64,000 bases of DNA from RI-231 sp041394905 (GTDB lineage: Bacteria; Acidobacteriota; Terriglobia; Bryobacterales; UBA6623), in the NCBI GenBank assembly GCA_041394905.1, contig JAWKHJ010000018.1, forward strand, positions 70,359 through 134,358, given 5' to 3'. The position numbers and the translations under genes were made by a program. How positions within the stretch are numbered: the first letter of the stretch is position 1; each line of letters starts with the position of its first letter. Below the pieces are notes generated by a model, which was not told the DNA's origin, ran no database searches, and saw nothing but the letters and a program-made list of their open reading frames with translations. This document shows, one piece after another, positions 1 through 9,480 of the stretch.

Positions 1-516
1 CGCACGCCGACGCCGTTGTCCATCCTGCAAGAGACGCGCAGCGCCATCCGTCAAGTGGATTCGCGCATGCCGATCTATCGCGTGCAAACGATGGCGAACG
101 TCGTCCGTAGCTCGACTTGGCAGCTCGAACACTCGATGATGCTGCTGAGCGGACTGGCCGCGTTAGCCCTGCTCTTGGCCGTCGTGGGTCTCTACGGCGT
201 GCTGAGCTACACGGTGCGCCAGCAGACACGGGAAATCGGCGTGCGCATGGCGCTTGGGGCCGACCGGAGCCTGTTATTGAAGATGGTGCTCTTCAACGGG
301 ATGAAGCTCGTCGGAATCGGCCTACTGCTGGGCTGCTTTGCCTCGATGGCGCTCACTCGCTTTCTGGCGGCGCTGCTCTTTGGCATAGAGCCCTTGGACG
401 CACCAACGTTCCTGCTCGCTTCGTTGGTGCTGCTGCTCGCCGGCGTTGCGGCGTCCTACTTGCCGGCGCGGCGCGCCACCTCAGTCAGCGCAATGGAAGC
501 GCTGCGCCACGAATAG
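1..516 (+). CDS. ADOP-family ABC transporter permease, C-terminal fragment
   Basis: The reading frame is open from the first base, so the gene begins outside the window; a TTG at 16 is internal. The visible ~170 residues match the C-terminal FtsX/MacB-type permease domain: a helix near residues 45-70 (LALLLAVVGLYGVLSY), the amphipathic loop TREIGVRMALGA typical of FtsX domains, a second helix near 100-120 and a last one near 135-155, ending in the usual LPARRA..ME.LRHE tail. Acidobacteria carry many such permeases (ADOP), usually behind a PadR regulator; only the end is visible here. Substrate unknown. The SDR gene starts 5 bp downstream, so cotranscription is likely. It is not the same gene as the permease at the right edge, of which only the N-terminal part is visible. 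Confidence 0.9.
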   Translation, partial: RTPTPLSILQETRSAIRQVDSRMPIYRVQTMANVVRSSTWQLEHSMMLLSGLAALALLLAVVGLYGVLSYTVRQQTREIGVRMALGADRSLLLKMVLFNGMKLVGIGLLLGCFASMALTRFLAALLFGIEPLDAPTFLLASLVLLLAGVAASYLPARRATSVSAMEALRHE

Positions 517-520
517 TCGT

Positions 521-1261
521 ATGGTTCTTCTCGTCACTGGCGGCGGTCGCGGTATCGGCGCCGCCACTGCGCGCTTGGCCGCGGCTAAAGGCTGGTCGGT
601 CTGCGTCAACTACCTTCACGACCAGCGATCTGCTGAGGCGGTTGTAGCGGACGCCATCAATCTTGGCGTCCACGCGGTCGCCTTTCGCGCCGACGTCGCC
701 GTGGAACGCGACGTCACCGACATGTTCAAGGCCGTCGATCAGGAGTTGGGCCCGATCACTGGCCTGGTAAACAACGCGGCGACGCTCGAACCCCAGATGC
801 GCCTCGAGTCGATGGTTGGCGCGCGATTGCAGCGCATGTTTGCGACCAACGCCATCGGGCCGATGTTGTGCGCCCGCGAGGCCGTCGCCAGAATGTCCAC
901 GAAGCAAGGCGGGACGGGCGGGGCTATCGTAAACGTGTCCTCATTGGCTGCCAAATCCGGATCGCCCAACGAGTACTTGGACTATGCTGCGACCAAAGGC
1001 GCAATCGAGACGTTTACGGTCGGTCTATCACGGGAAGTTGCCCTCGAAGGCATACGAGTCAATGCTGTTCGTCCAGGCTTTATCTACACGGGACTCCACG
1101 CCAAGGGCGGAGAACCGAATCGCGTCGATCGAGTGATGGAATTGACGCCGATGAAACGAGGCGGACAGCCAGCAGAAGTCGCAGCCGCTATTCTATGGCT
1201 GCTTTCGGACGAAGCATCCTATGTGAGCGGGGCAACCCTCGACGTTGCAGGGGGCCTCTAA
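521..1261 (+). CDS. SDR-family NAD(P)-dependent oxidoreductase
   Basis: A 246-residue classical short-chain dehydrogenase/reductase with a Rossmann fold. Visible motifs are the cofactor loop TGGGRGIG (residues 6-13), NNA (84-86), the catalytic Ser near 140, and the catalytic pair in YAATK (Tyr155, Lys159), followed by VNAVRPGFI. Length is normal for the family (about 250). I chose the ATG at 521 because the residue run MVLLVTGGGRGIG is where SDRs normally begin; upstream in-frame starts lie inside the permease gene. It follows the permease by 4 bp and is closed by a strong hairpin. The N-terminal wording resembles sugar/ketoacyl reductase-like SDRs, but substrate cannot be told from sequence. 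Confidence 0.9.
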   Translation: MVLLVTGGGRGIGAATARLAAAKGWSVCVNYLHDQRSAEAVVADAINLGVHAVAFRADVAVERDVTDMFKAVDQELGPITGLVNNAATLEPQMRLESMVGARLQRMFATNAIGPMLCAREAVARMSTKQGGTGGAIVNVSSLAAKSGSPNEYLDYAATKGAIETFTVGLSREVALEGIRVNAVRPGFIYTGLHAKGGEPNRVDRVMELTPMKRGGQPAEVAAAILWLLSDEASYVSGATLDVAGGL

Positions 1262-1268
1262 AACGCGA

Positions 1269-1296
1269 AAAGCCGCTGCATCGGTGCAGCGGCTTT
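1269..1296. terminator. Hairpin terminator after the SDR gene
   Basis: A perfect 12-bp inverted repeat (arms 1269-1280 and 1285-1296, AAAGCCGCTGCA/TGCAGCGGCTTT) with a 4-nt TCGG loop lies 7 bp after the SDR stop. The A and T ends of the arms would allow function in both directions, which suits its place between convergent genes. Confidence 0.75.
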
Positions 1297-1338
1297 CAGC
1301 AACGAGACTCGCCAAAGACATCCTTGACGAGCATGGGC

Positions 1339-1584
1339 CTACACGTGGCCAGCTTCGATTCGTTCACGCATCGCATCGGGAATGCGGTGCTTCTCCGCGC
1401 GCAGGAACTCGAGTTGAGGCAGGCCTACATCGGCCGGGTCGAGCAGTTCGACCGGAGGACCGGTCTCTTCCGAATCCGCCTTGCGGCTCTTGCGCTCTTC
1501 GCGACGCTCAGCCTTCGCTTGGCGGCGTTCCTTGCGGGCGATCTCTTTCTTGCGTTTCTGAAAACTTACTCCGGGTCGTGCCAA
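1339..1584 (-). CDS. Small basic, helical conserved protein
   Basis: An 81-residue protein with a Lys/Arg/Glu-rich N-terminal half (start MARPGVSFQKRKKEIARKERR) that should form a long charged helix, and a more neutral C-terminal half. Small proteins of this style, beginning M-A-(R/K)-P-G-x-(S/T)-F-x-K-R, recur in Acidobacteria and deltaproteobacterial genomes as hypotheticals (from memory). The start is a TTG at 1584-1582: an excellent AAGGAG lies 7 nt upstream and no ATG is nearby in frame, so the Shine-Dalgarno decides the start. No function is proposed; the charge suggests nucleic acid or ribosome contact. Confidence 0.7.
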   Translation of the reverse strand: MARPGVSFQKRKKEIARKERRQAKAERREERKSRKADSEETGPPVELLDPADVGLPQLEFLRAEKHRIPDAMRERIEAGHV

Positions 1585-1684
1585 TATGATTCTCCTTGCT
1601 CGTGGGGTTTTCCGAAGCCTTCAGGATGGCGTCCCGAAAACCTCGCGTCCGTATTGTAGCAAGCGATTACCCGAAATCCAAACC

Positions 1685-1708
1685 ATTTCAGATGAATTCG
1701 TCTGAAAT
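1685..1708. promoter_or_regulatory. 24-bp palindrome, candidate operator
   Basis: Arms ATTTCAGA (1685-1692) and TCTGAAAT (1701-1708) flank a central GAATTC; one central base pair (T1693/G1700) breaks an otherwise perfect palindrome. It lies 57 bp upstream of the beta-propeller gene in an AT-rich gap and has no T-run, so an operator is more likely than a terminator. Confidence 0.45.
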
Positions 1709-1764
1709 AGATACATTGCGAGCTACGCTACGCTGAGGATCGAAGCTCGCCCATCGGACTTTCC

Positions 1765-2709
1765 ATGCGTCTTTTCCGCGCCGCAATGGCGCTCCTCCTG
1801 GCCTCCACTCCTGCTCTTGCGTCAGAGCTTTGTCCGGCGTGGTCGGAGGGCAGCATATTGGGGGCGCTGGACGACCGGCTCGTGCCCGAGGCGAGCGGCT
1901 TGGCCGTTTCCTCCGACGGACTGCGCCTCTATCACGTCAATGACAGTGGAGGCGGCCCGTTCCTGTATTCGAGCGCGCTCGATGGGTCCGATCTGCGCCG
2001 GCTGCGATTGGCCGGCGACGTCAGCTCGCTCGACCCCGAGGCGCTCGCTCTGGCCAAGCTCGACGGCAAGCCCGTGGTGATCGTGGGCGATATTGGCGAC
2101 AACACGCTACGCCGCCGCTTCGTCGATCTACTGGCTGTCCCTGAAAATGCCATCTCCGCGGATCGTGCGCCTGTCCAATCCCATCTTCGGGCGCGCTACC
2201 TCGACGGCCCACACAATGCGGAAGGGCTCGCCGCCGCGCCAAATGGCGACCTGTACATCTTCACCAAAAGCTGGGCAGAGACAGTGCGTGATCCGGCGCC
2301 GTCGCGCATCTACCGCGTAAGGGCAGACGCTTGGCGATCAGCCTCACCCGAGCCGATCGCGATGGAGTTCGTCGGCGAGATCGACTTGCCGACCCTAGCT
2401 ACCCGCGAGCGCGCGCCGTTCAGCGATGTCGTCACGGACGTCTCCATGGCGCGCGACGGTTCGCGCTTCCTCGTGCTCACGTACGGCTACGCCTGGGAGT
2501 TCGCCCTCGACCTCAACGAAGGCTCACTGCCTCCGACAGACGCGCTCGAACGGGGTCGCGACTATGAGTTGATCCGACTCCCTACCATCCTTGGGAAGGA
2601 GACGATCACCTATCTACCCGGCGATCGCGCCTTCCTCTTCGGCAAGGAATTCCGGGCGGACTCCAAGCCGTCCCAATTGATCCGCCTCGACTGCGCCCCC
2701 GGGCGTTAG
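1765..2709 (+). CDS. Secreted beta-propeller protein
   Basis: 314 residues with a clear Sec signal peptide (MRLFRAAMALLLASTPALAS, cleavage about residue 20). The mature part has repeated beta-strand patterns of a propeller: EASGLAVSSDGLRLYHVNDSG near 37-57, VVIVGDIGDN near 104-113, GPHNAEGLAAAPNGDLYIFTK near 148-168. The GDIGDN and NAEGL motifs are typical of proteins annotated as esterase-like phytase-family or SMP-30-like propellers. Likely exported; substrate unknown. An ATG start with the signal peptide immediately after it supports position 1765. The next gene begins about 30 bp downstream. Confidence 0.75.
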   Translation: MRLFRAAMALLLASTPALASELCPAWSEGSILGALDDRLVPEASGLAVSSDGLRLYHVNDSGGGPFLYSSALDGSDLRRLRLAGDVSSLDPEALALAKLDGKPVVIVGDIGDNTLRRRFVDLLAVPENAISADRAPVQSHLRARYLDGPHNAEGLAAAPNGDLYIFTKSWAETVRDPAPSRIYRVRADAWRSASPEPIAMEFVGEIDLPTLATRERAPFSDVVTDVSMARDGSRFLVLTYGYAWEFALDLNEGSLPPTDALERGRDYELIRLPTILGKETITYLPGDRAFLFGKEFRADSKPSQLIRLDCAPGR

Positions 2710-2737
2710 TGCGTGCTACGCTCCCTGGCATGCGCGC

Positions 2738-3829
2738 GCTCCTGATTTTCCTCTTTGCCTTCGCGGCAAGCGCTGCCGACAGTGGCCTCCCCGCGGCGGC
2801 GCCGGAAGACGTCGGCATGAACCAAGCGGTCCTGCGCTCCGGCTTGTCGCTGTTCGAGGGCGCCGTGGCGCGGGATGAGATGCGCGGCGCTGTCGTGCTG
2901 GTCGCGCGAAAGGGACGCGTGGTGCTGCACGAAGCCGTCGGGCTGCGCGACTACGAGCACAAACTGCCCATGGAGCGCGGCACGCTCTTCCGCATGGCGT
3001 CGAATACCAAGCCGGTCACCGCGACCGCCATTCTGATGCTCGCCGAGGAAGGCAAGCTCTCCGTCGACGACAACGTACGCAAGTATCTACCTTCGTTCGA
3101 CAACTACCGCGCCGGCTCGATCAAGATTCGCCACCTGCTCAGCCACACCAGTGGTCTGCGCATCCCGGTCATCTTCTTCAAACCCTACGTTCTGCCGCCC
3201 GCGCTCCAAACCGAGGTCGACCGCTTCGGGGTGGTGGGAGCCGAAGAAACTCCAGGGGAGACCTATTCCTACAACAACCCCGGCTTCAACACTCTCCGGC
3301 GCCATCGTCGAAGTCGTCTCCGGCCTCGGACTGAAGGAGTTTTACCGCGAGCGTATCTACGAGCCGCTCGGCATGAAGGAGAGCTACAACCACTGAACCG
3401 GATGCGCCGCAAGACCGCATGTCGGTGGTGTACCGCCTCGCGAAGGGCGAACCCTGGAAGGCGGAGTGGCGGCCCGGCGATGAGCGGACTACCTTCGTGC
3501 GCGCCTCAGGCGGCATGATCTCCCCAGCGGCCGACTACGTCCGCTTTTTGCCAGATGTTTCTCAACGGCGGCGAGTTGGGGGCAAGAGGCTGCTCTCGCC
3601 AGAGAGCGTGCAAGCTGCAACGACCCCCAAACCCGGCGCGCCGGCCTACGGCTTCGGCTGGGGAGTACCAGCCGAAGGCCTATTCAGCCACGGCGGCTCC
3701 GACGGGACTTTCGCCTGGATCGACAAGAAGCGCGAGATCATCGGAATCGTCTTCACGCAGAGCCCCGGCGGCGCCATTCCACGCGAGCAGTTCCGCCGCG
3801 TGGTCGAGGCCTCGGTCTACGACGAGTAG
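2738..3829 (+). pseudogene. Secreted beta-lactamase-family serine hydrolase, frameshifted
   Basis: A class C beta-lactamase/esterase-like protein (~360 aa if repaired) with signal peptide (GMRALLIFLFAFAASAADS), the active-site S-x-x-K as SNTK near residue 87, Y-x-N as YSYNN, and the third motif as HGGSDGTFAW. The frame is broken at four places: an extra base near 3296, an extra T near 3394 (creating a TGA after KESYNH), an extra T in a five-T run near 3545, and a missing G in a G run near 3585; the last two compensate each other. Translation is coherent on both sides of each break, so these look like sequencing indels or very recent lesions. I chose the ATG at 2738 from the signal peptide; an upstream GTG/ATG is possible. 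It overlaps the end of the next, convergent gene. Confidence 0.8.
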
Positions 3830-4683
3830 GCCGGCTCGGCGACTTGCTGCCAAACCTCGGCGTGATCCCGAGCGTACTGCTCGATCGTGAACGCTCGCCG
3901 CCCGGTGATCTCTTCGACGGCTACGGGTACCTTCCGCCAGTACCGCCCGCGCGCACCGCGGAGAACAATCCGGCCAGATAGAGAGCTAATCCTGCCGCCT
4001 GGCCTGGGTCACCGAAGCCACGAAGGTCTCGTCATCCACCGGCTCGTAGCGAATCTCTCGCCCGGAAGCCTCGGAGAGAGCCTCGCGGCCTCGGCATAGG
4101 TCAACGCTTCGGGGCCGGTCAGCGTGAAGGCGCAACCGTCAAAGCGGTTCTGTTCAAGCGCCACCTGCGCGCAGGCGGCAATGTCGCGCGTATCGATGAA
4201 CGAGGTGCGCGCGTCACCCGCAGGCAGAGGAAGCACGCCCGCCGCGCGAATCGGCTCCAGCCAGGATGTGTGGAAGTTGTCCAGGAACCAGTTCGGGCGC
4301 AGGATCACGTAGGGCGCGCCCGTCTTTTCGAGCACCCGCTCGCAGCGTCGCAGCGGCTCATCTTCGTCGTGTTCGACGCCCATCGCCGTCATCAGCACCA
4401 CCTTGCGTCCCCTTTTCGCCGCCTGCTCGAGAAACGGCGTCAGTACGCTCTCGGGCGACGCCACCGGAGGACCAATGGTGAACACGCGATCCACGCCGTC
4501 CAGCGCGGGAGCGAAGGTCTCGGGCGACTCGAAGTCGAACAGGACCGTCTCGACGCCCTTCATGCCGTTCATCGCGGACGGATTGCGCGTCGCCGCGCGG
4601 ACGGGCAAGCCGGCCTCGACCAGCTCGCGCACGACCGCGCCTCCAACGTTCCCAGTGCTGCCAATGACAAGAGTCTTTTCCAT
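3817..4683 (-). CDS. NmrA-like NAD(P)-binding protein, frameshifted C-terminus
   Basis: The first ~200 residues are an NmrA/atypical SDR protein: MEKTLVIGSTGNVGGAVVRE carries the GxxGxxG dinucleotide loop, and VILRPNWFLDNF and FTLTGPEALTYAEAA are family signatures. The intact frame stops at 4009, but after about 4085 the coherent sequence ALSEASGREIRYEPVDDETF continues in another frame, and a further break near 4010 restores a C-terminal end containing VEEITGRRAFTIEQYARDH, usual for this family, ending near 3817. Repaired length about 288. Probably a quinone- or NAD(P)-sensing oxidoreductase; substrate unknown. Confidence 0.75.
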
Positions 4684-4755
4684 GAGTCGATTGCTCCCCG
4701 GCCGCCCACGCGGCCTCTCATGGATGGGTGCGGGAAACCCGCGGCAAACCCGACA

Positions 4756-6519
4756 TCAGCCGCCGAGGCCGGCCTTGAGCGACTCAGTCGCCGACTGCAC
4801 TTTCGCAAGCTCCCCGGCCCGTTGGCTGAGCTCGTCACGTTCGGCGCGTACGAAGCGTGTGTAGGGCGCAATCGTCTCTTCGATACGGTTGCGGCTGCGC
4901 GCGATCTCTTTCTGGAACTGGCTCTCGAGCGCTTGGGTGAGTTGCGTGCGCAGCGTCGAGATCTTCTCCCGCAGCTCGGCCTTGGCTCGGCTGCGACGGT
5001 GTGGCAGCACGAACAGACCGAGCACAGCCATCACTCCCGCGGCCGCAATGCCCGTCGCATCGAGCGTCGAGGATGTGGCAATCAACGACACCGCCGCGCC
5101 CAAACCCACCGCGCCCACTTCGAGCAAGGCGGCGTTCGTCACCGCGTTCTGCACGGACTCGGCCATGCGGTGCGCCTCGCGGCCTTTGTCAGAGTTGCGC
5201 AGCGTCTCCTGCGCGACTTTGCCGACCGTGTCGAGCAGGCGCGTGCGGTCGTACTCGAAGCCGCCTGAGAGCTTGCCCACGATCTGCTCGGCGTGCTCGG
5301 ACTTGCGCTGCTCCAGCCGCTCGCGCACCACGCGCCACTGCTGCAGGTCGCTCGTCACCAGCCAGTCGATGATGTCGTGGACTTTGTCCTCGATGCGCTG
5401 GGGGGCGTCGGCCACAACCTCGCGCTCGAAGTCCGCCTTCACCTTCGACTTGTTCACCAAGTCGAACACGCGGCCGACGCGAATCATCTCTTCGAAGAAC
5501 TCGTGCCCGCGCCCTTCGAACTGGTGCAGGATCAAATCGATGTCGGACATGCGCAGCGCAAAGCCCTCGCGCAAGTCCTTCTCGTAGACGTCGAGCTGGC
5601 TTTTGATCGCCTCGACCTCAGCGATGTCGCCCTCGAGCACTTCGAGCCGTCGCCCTACGATGTCGGCGTACTTTGAGCTCAAGCGCGTCGCTACGCCGAT
5701 CGGGTTGAGCAGCTTGAGCCGGAAACGCTCCTGCGCATCGAGCGTGGTACGCAGGTAAGCTTCGAGCGCCGGAAAGCCGCTGGCGGCGAGCTTCGCGTCA
5801 TCGCCGGCTTGCTTAGCGCGGAAGGCAGGCCGAGCTGCCACGGCGAAAATCTCCGGCTCGACGCCTAGCAACGCTTCAAAGCTCTCGCGCACGAAGCTCT
5901 TCACCCGCTCGACTTCCTCCGCCTTTTCGAGGATGTCGATCTTGTTGATGACCAGAACGACTTTCTTGCCCCACTCGCGAATGCCGGCGAGAAACGAGCG
6001 CTCGCTCTCGGTAAACGGCCGGTCGGCCGAGGTGACGAACAAGACTAGGTCGGCCTGCGGGATGAAGTGCTGCGTGATCGCCTCGTGCTCGCGATCGATC
6101 GCGTTCGTGCCCGGGGTATCCACCAGCCGCAGGTCTTCGAGAATCGCGACCGGAGCCGTGATGCGATCCAACGCGGAACCCTCGGACACCCGCGCGACCT
6201 CGGGACCGTGGGAGAGCACCTGGATGCGCGATGTCGTGGGCGTCACGCCCTCTTCCAGCACCGTCTGCCCAAGCAGCGCATTGACGAAAGCGCTCTTGCC
6301 CGAGTTGAACTCACCGACGACGACGAGCAGAAAGAGGTCATCGAGCTGTTCGGCGGCCGTTTTGGCTGCCGCAACGTCGGCCGGATCGGCGCGCAGCTTT
6401 GCGAGAACCGCGCGCAGGTCGCCGAGCACCGAACGGACCCGAGTGAGCGTCTGCTCCCGTTCCGGACCGAGCAAGCGAGATGCGGCTAGGCGGCTTCTCC
6501 ACGAAAACTCCTCCTTCAT
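4756..6519 (-). CDS. Bacterial dynamin-like GTPase
   Basis: About 587 residues. G1 is GEFNSGKSAFVNALLG, the G2 threonine is in TPTTSRI, G3 is DTPGTNAI and G4 is NKIDIL, as in bacterial dynamin-like proteins. A long helical middle region follows and a two-helix hydrophobic hairpin (VGAVGLGAAVSLIATSS ... GIAAAGVMAVLGLFVLP) lies near the C-terminus, suited to membrane insertion. The C-terminal helix (ELSQRAGELAKVQ) completes a stalk-like arrangement. Bacterial dynamins act in membrane remodelling or protection. Start chosen at ATG 6519 (MKEEFSW); a TTG at 6564 would add 15 poor residues. It is divergent from mutL, sharing a short promoter gap. Confidence 0.85.
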   Translation of the reverse strand: MKEEFSWRSRLAASRLLGPEREQTLTRVRSVLGDLRAVLAKLRADPADVAAAKTAAEQLDDLFLLVVVGEFNSGKSAFVNALLGQTVLEEGVTPTTSRIQVLSHGPEVARVSEGSALDRITAPVAILEDLRLVDTPGTNAIDREHEAITQHFIPQADLVLFVTSADRPFTESERSFLAGIREWGKKVVLVINKIDILEKAEEVERVKSFVRESFEALLGVEPEIFAVAARPAFRAKQAGDDAKLAASGFPALEAYLRTTLDAQERFRLKLLNPIGVATRLSSKYADIVGRRLEVLEGDIAEVEAIKSQLDVYEKDLREGFALRMSDIDLILHQFEGRGHEFFEEMIRVGRVFDLVNKSKVKADFEREVVADAPQRIEDKVHDIIDWLVTSDLQQWRVVRERLEQRKSEHAEQIVGKLSGGFEYDRTRLLDTVGKVAQETLRNSDKGREAHRMAESVQNAVTNAALLEVGAVGLGAAVSLIATSSTLDATGIAAAGVMAVLGLFVLPHRRSRAKAELREKISTLRTQLTQALESQFQKEIARSRNRIEETIAPYTRFVRAERDELSQRAGELAKVQSATESLKAGLGG

Positions 6520-6658
6520 TCTTGCGAAAACTTTGGCTCCGCGCCCGGTGATACAATCCGCCAAAAGATGCCTGTCGCCGAAAAAGGCTCACTCGGGACG
6601 TCCCGCTGCGCCGCCGGCCAGGGCGCCCCGTCCTCTCGCGCATCTTCCCTTCCGCCTG

Positions 6659-8651
6659 ATGGGCCGCATTCGCGTACTTCCAGATAGGGTCGCTAACCAG
6701 ATCGCCGCGGCGAGGTGGGGAGCGTCCCGCATCCGTCGTCAAAGAGCTGTTCGAGAACGCCCTCGACGCCGGCGCGAAACGCATTCACATCGAAATCGAG
6801 AAAGGCGGACGCAAGCTCATCCGCGTCACCGACGATGGTTGCGGCATGGGCCGCGACGACGCGATGCTCGCTTTCGAGCGCCACGCCACCAGCAAGCTGC
6901 GCGAGGTGGGCGATCTGCTCGCCATCCCCACGCTTGGCTTTCGCGGCGAGGCCTTGCCCTCCATCGCCAGCGTCTCGCGCCTGACGCTCGAGACCAGCTC
7001 CGGCGACGAAGAAATTGGCAGCCGCGTCGAGATCGCCGGCGGCCGCATGCTCAATGTCGAGGACCAGGCTCTGCCCCCAGGCACCACTGTCACCGTCAAG
7101 GACCTCTTCTACAACGTCCCCGCGCGGCGTAAGTTCCTGCGGACCGACAAGACCGAGCTCTCGCACGTCGCCGCGCTCGCCACCCACTACAGCCTGGCGC
7201 ACCTGGACAAGACCATCCAGCTCTCGAACGAAAGCGGCCCGCTGCTGCAAGTCACCCCCGTCGAGTCCCTGCGCGAACGCGTGTACCAGATCTTCGGCTC
7301 CGACGCCCTCGATCAGCTCGTCGAGCTCGAAACCGTCTCGCGCGAGCTCGAAGTCGTCGCCTCGCCGCTGCCGCCCACCCGCGCCGTCGAAGAAGCGCTC
7401 GAAGGCGGACGCGCCACGGAGCGCCAAGTCTTCTCCGCGCGCGGATTCGTCTCCAAGCCGCACGTCGAGAAGCTCAGCCGCAACTCGATTTTTCTGTTCG
7501 TCAACAACCGGCTCATCCGCGACCGGGTGTTGCTCAAGTCCATCTCGAGCGCGTACCACAACATCCTGCCGCCGGGATCCTTCCCGTTCACACTGCTCTT
7601 CCTCGACATGCCGTTCGATGAGGTGGACGTCAACGTTCACCCGGCCAAGACCGAAGTGCGCTTCCGCCACCAGAGCTTCGTCTACGACTTCGTGCGCGAC
7701 GCGATCCGCGACCGGCTGATCCGCTCCAAGCCCGTCTCGACCATGCCCATGCCCGCGTCACCGGGCCAGCCCGCGACGAAGCTGCCTTTCTCGGAAGGCT
7801 CGACGCGTATCGAGTGCGAGGACGACCAGCCCTCTGAGGTCGCGCCGGAGCTGCGCCTCAAGCCGCAAGCCCCGCCCACTGCGCGCCTCGATTTTTCCAC
7901 CGCGCCTGCGTATGATTTCCCGCCGAACGACGCAGGCGAGCCCGAATCCGCGCCGGCCCCTGAGCCGCCGCAGAAGATGCCGCCTGCATCCGCGCCAACG
8001 TTTCCACTCGACTCCGCGCCCCACAGCCGCGCGCGCGTCGTCGAAGACCGAACCGGGGAAACCCTCGCCGACGTGGGCTCTCTGCGCGCGCTCGGTCAGA
8101 TCAAAGACAGCTTCATCATCGCCGCCGGCTACGACGGGCTTTGGATCATCGACCAGCACGTCGCCCACGAACGCATCCTCTTCGAACAAGTGCTACGCAA
8201 CCGCCAACGCGGCGCACCGGAATCGCAGCGCCTGCTCATGCCGATCATCGTCACGCTCACGCCCGAGCAGCAGATCGCCTTCGACCAGATCAACGAAGAG
8301 CTGGACGCGAACGGCTTCGAAATCGAACCCTTCGGCCACCGCACCGTTGCCGTCAAAGCCGCTCCTGCGGGCCTGTCGCCCAGCGAGATCGAGACGCTGC
8401 TGCACGAGATCCTCGAGACGCCCGACCGCGAGCTGCGCGAGCTCTCGCTCGACGATCTGCAAAAGCAAGTCGCCGCTACCGTCGCCTGCCACGCCGCTAT
8501 CAAGATCAACACGCCGCTCGATCCGCCCAAGATGCGTTGGCTGCTCGAAGCACTCGGCAAAACCGAATGCCCCATGGCCTGCCCCCACGGACGGCCCATC
8601 GCGCTCAAGTACGAGCTCAAGGACATCCTCAAGGCCTTCCACCGGATCTGA
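6659..8651 (+). CDS. mutL: DNA mismatch repair protein MutL, frameshifted near the N-terminus
   Basis: MutL couples MutS mismatch recognition to downstream excision. The N-terminal GHKL ATPase is clear: start GRIRVLPDRVANQIAA, then KELFENALDAGA (catalytic Glu motif), DDGCGM, and GFRGEALPSI. The C-terminal dimerisation domain ends with CHAAIKINTPLD and CPHGRP; the former holds the QxxAxHAxxE-type endonuclease region only weakly. The motif after NQIAA should read GEVVERP, but two bases are missing at about 6709-6722 (a G and a T), so the start and the rest are in different frames. The rest (~640 aa) is intact, so a sequencing error is the simplest reading. A LytTR regulator follows 40 bp downstream. 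Confidence 0.9.
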
Positions 8652-8691
8652 CGCCAAGCCCGTGGGCGGACCGTATGCTATACGTCTAATC

Positions 8692-9477
8692 TTGGAGCCG
8701 GCCGCCCCAATCGAAGCTCTCATCGTCGACGACGAGAAGCTTGCTCGCGACGAGCTAGCCTACTTGCTCCAGTCGCACCCCGAGATCCTCATCGTCGGAC
8801 AGGCTGACAACGGGCTCGAAGCCGTCGAGATGATCGACGAGCACGAACCCGACTTGGTCTTTCTCGACGTGCAAATGCCGGGCCTCGACGGCTTGAGCGT
8901 CGCGCGCAAGGTGATAGAGCGCGGAGGCAAGCTGCCGCACTTCGTCTTCATCACCGCCTTTGACCAATACGCTGTCGAAGCCTTCGAGGTGAACGCGGCG
9001 GATTACCTACTCAAGCCCATCGAAGAAGCGCGCCTGACGCGCTCGCTCGAGCGTACACGCAAGGCCCAGGATGCGCCGCAATCAGCGGAGACAGCGAACG
9101 TCGAGCGGCTGCTCTCGCAGCTGCAGATGCACTCGAAGCCGCCCGCCAAGCTACTCGTGCGCCATGCCAGCCGCATGGTACTGGTCGACTCCTCCGACGT
9201 CATCTACGCCACCATCGACGACGGCATGATCACCATCGTCGCCACCTCCGTCGAAGGCCTCTCGAACTACCGCACCATCGAGGAGCTCCAACAGCACCTC
9301 GACCCCAACCTCTTCTGGCGAGCGCATCGCTCTTACCTGGTCAACATCAACCGTATCCAGGAAGTCATCCCCTGGTTCAAGTCCTCCTACCAGCTCCGCA
9401 TGGCGGACCGGAAACAAACCGAAGTGCCAGTCAGCCGCGCGCAAACCAAGCGCCTGCGCGAGCTATTCAAGCTCTAG
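8692..9477 (+). CDS. LytTR-family response regulator
   Basis: 261 residues: an N-terminal receiver domain (IVDDEKLARDEL with the acidic pair near 12-13, phospho-acceptor in LVFLDVQMPGLDG near Asp58, Thr in FITAFDQYAVEAF, Lys in YLLKPI) and a C-terminal LytTR DNA-binding domain (LLVRHASRMVLVDSSDVIYA ... FWRAHRSYLVNINRI). Such regulators normally pair with a 7TM or LytS-type histidine kinase; none is next to it. No ATG exists in frame before the receiver, so the TTG at 8692 is taken as start. The gene is 3 bp from the M61 peptidase, which suggests cotranscription. Confidence 0.88.
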   Translation: MEPAAPIEALIVDDEKLARDELAYLLQSHPEILIVGQADNGLEAVEMIDEHEPDLVFLDVQMPGLDGLSVARKVIERGGKLPHFVFITAFDQYAVEAFEVNAADYLLKPIEEARLTRSLERTRKAQDAPQSAETANVERLLSQLQMHSKPPAKLLVRHASRMVLVDSSDVIYATIDDGMITIVATSVEGLSNYRTIEELQQHLDPNLFWRAHRSYLVNINRIQEVIPWFKSSYQLRMADRKQTEVPVSRAQTKRLRELFKL

Positions 9478-9480
9478 CCG

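Noticed and set aside
3540..3590. Programmed frameshifting in the serine hydrolase
   Set aside because: Two further unrelated indels in the same gene and homopolymer context favour sequencing error or decay.
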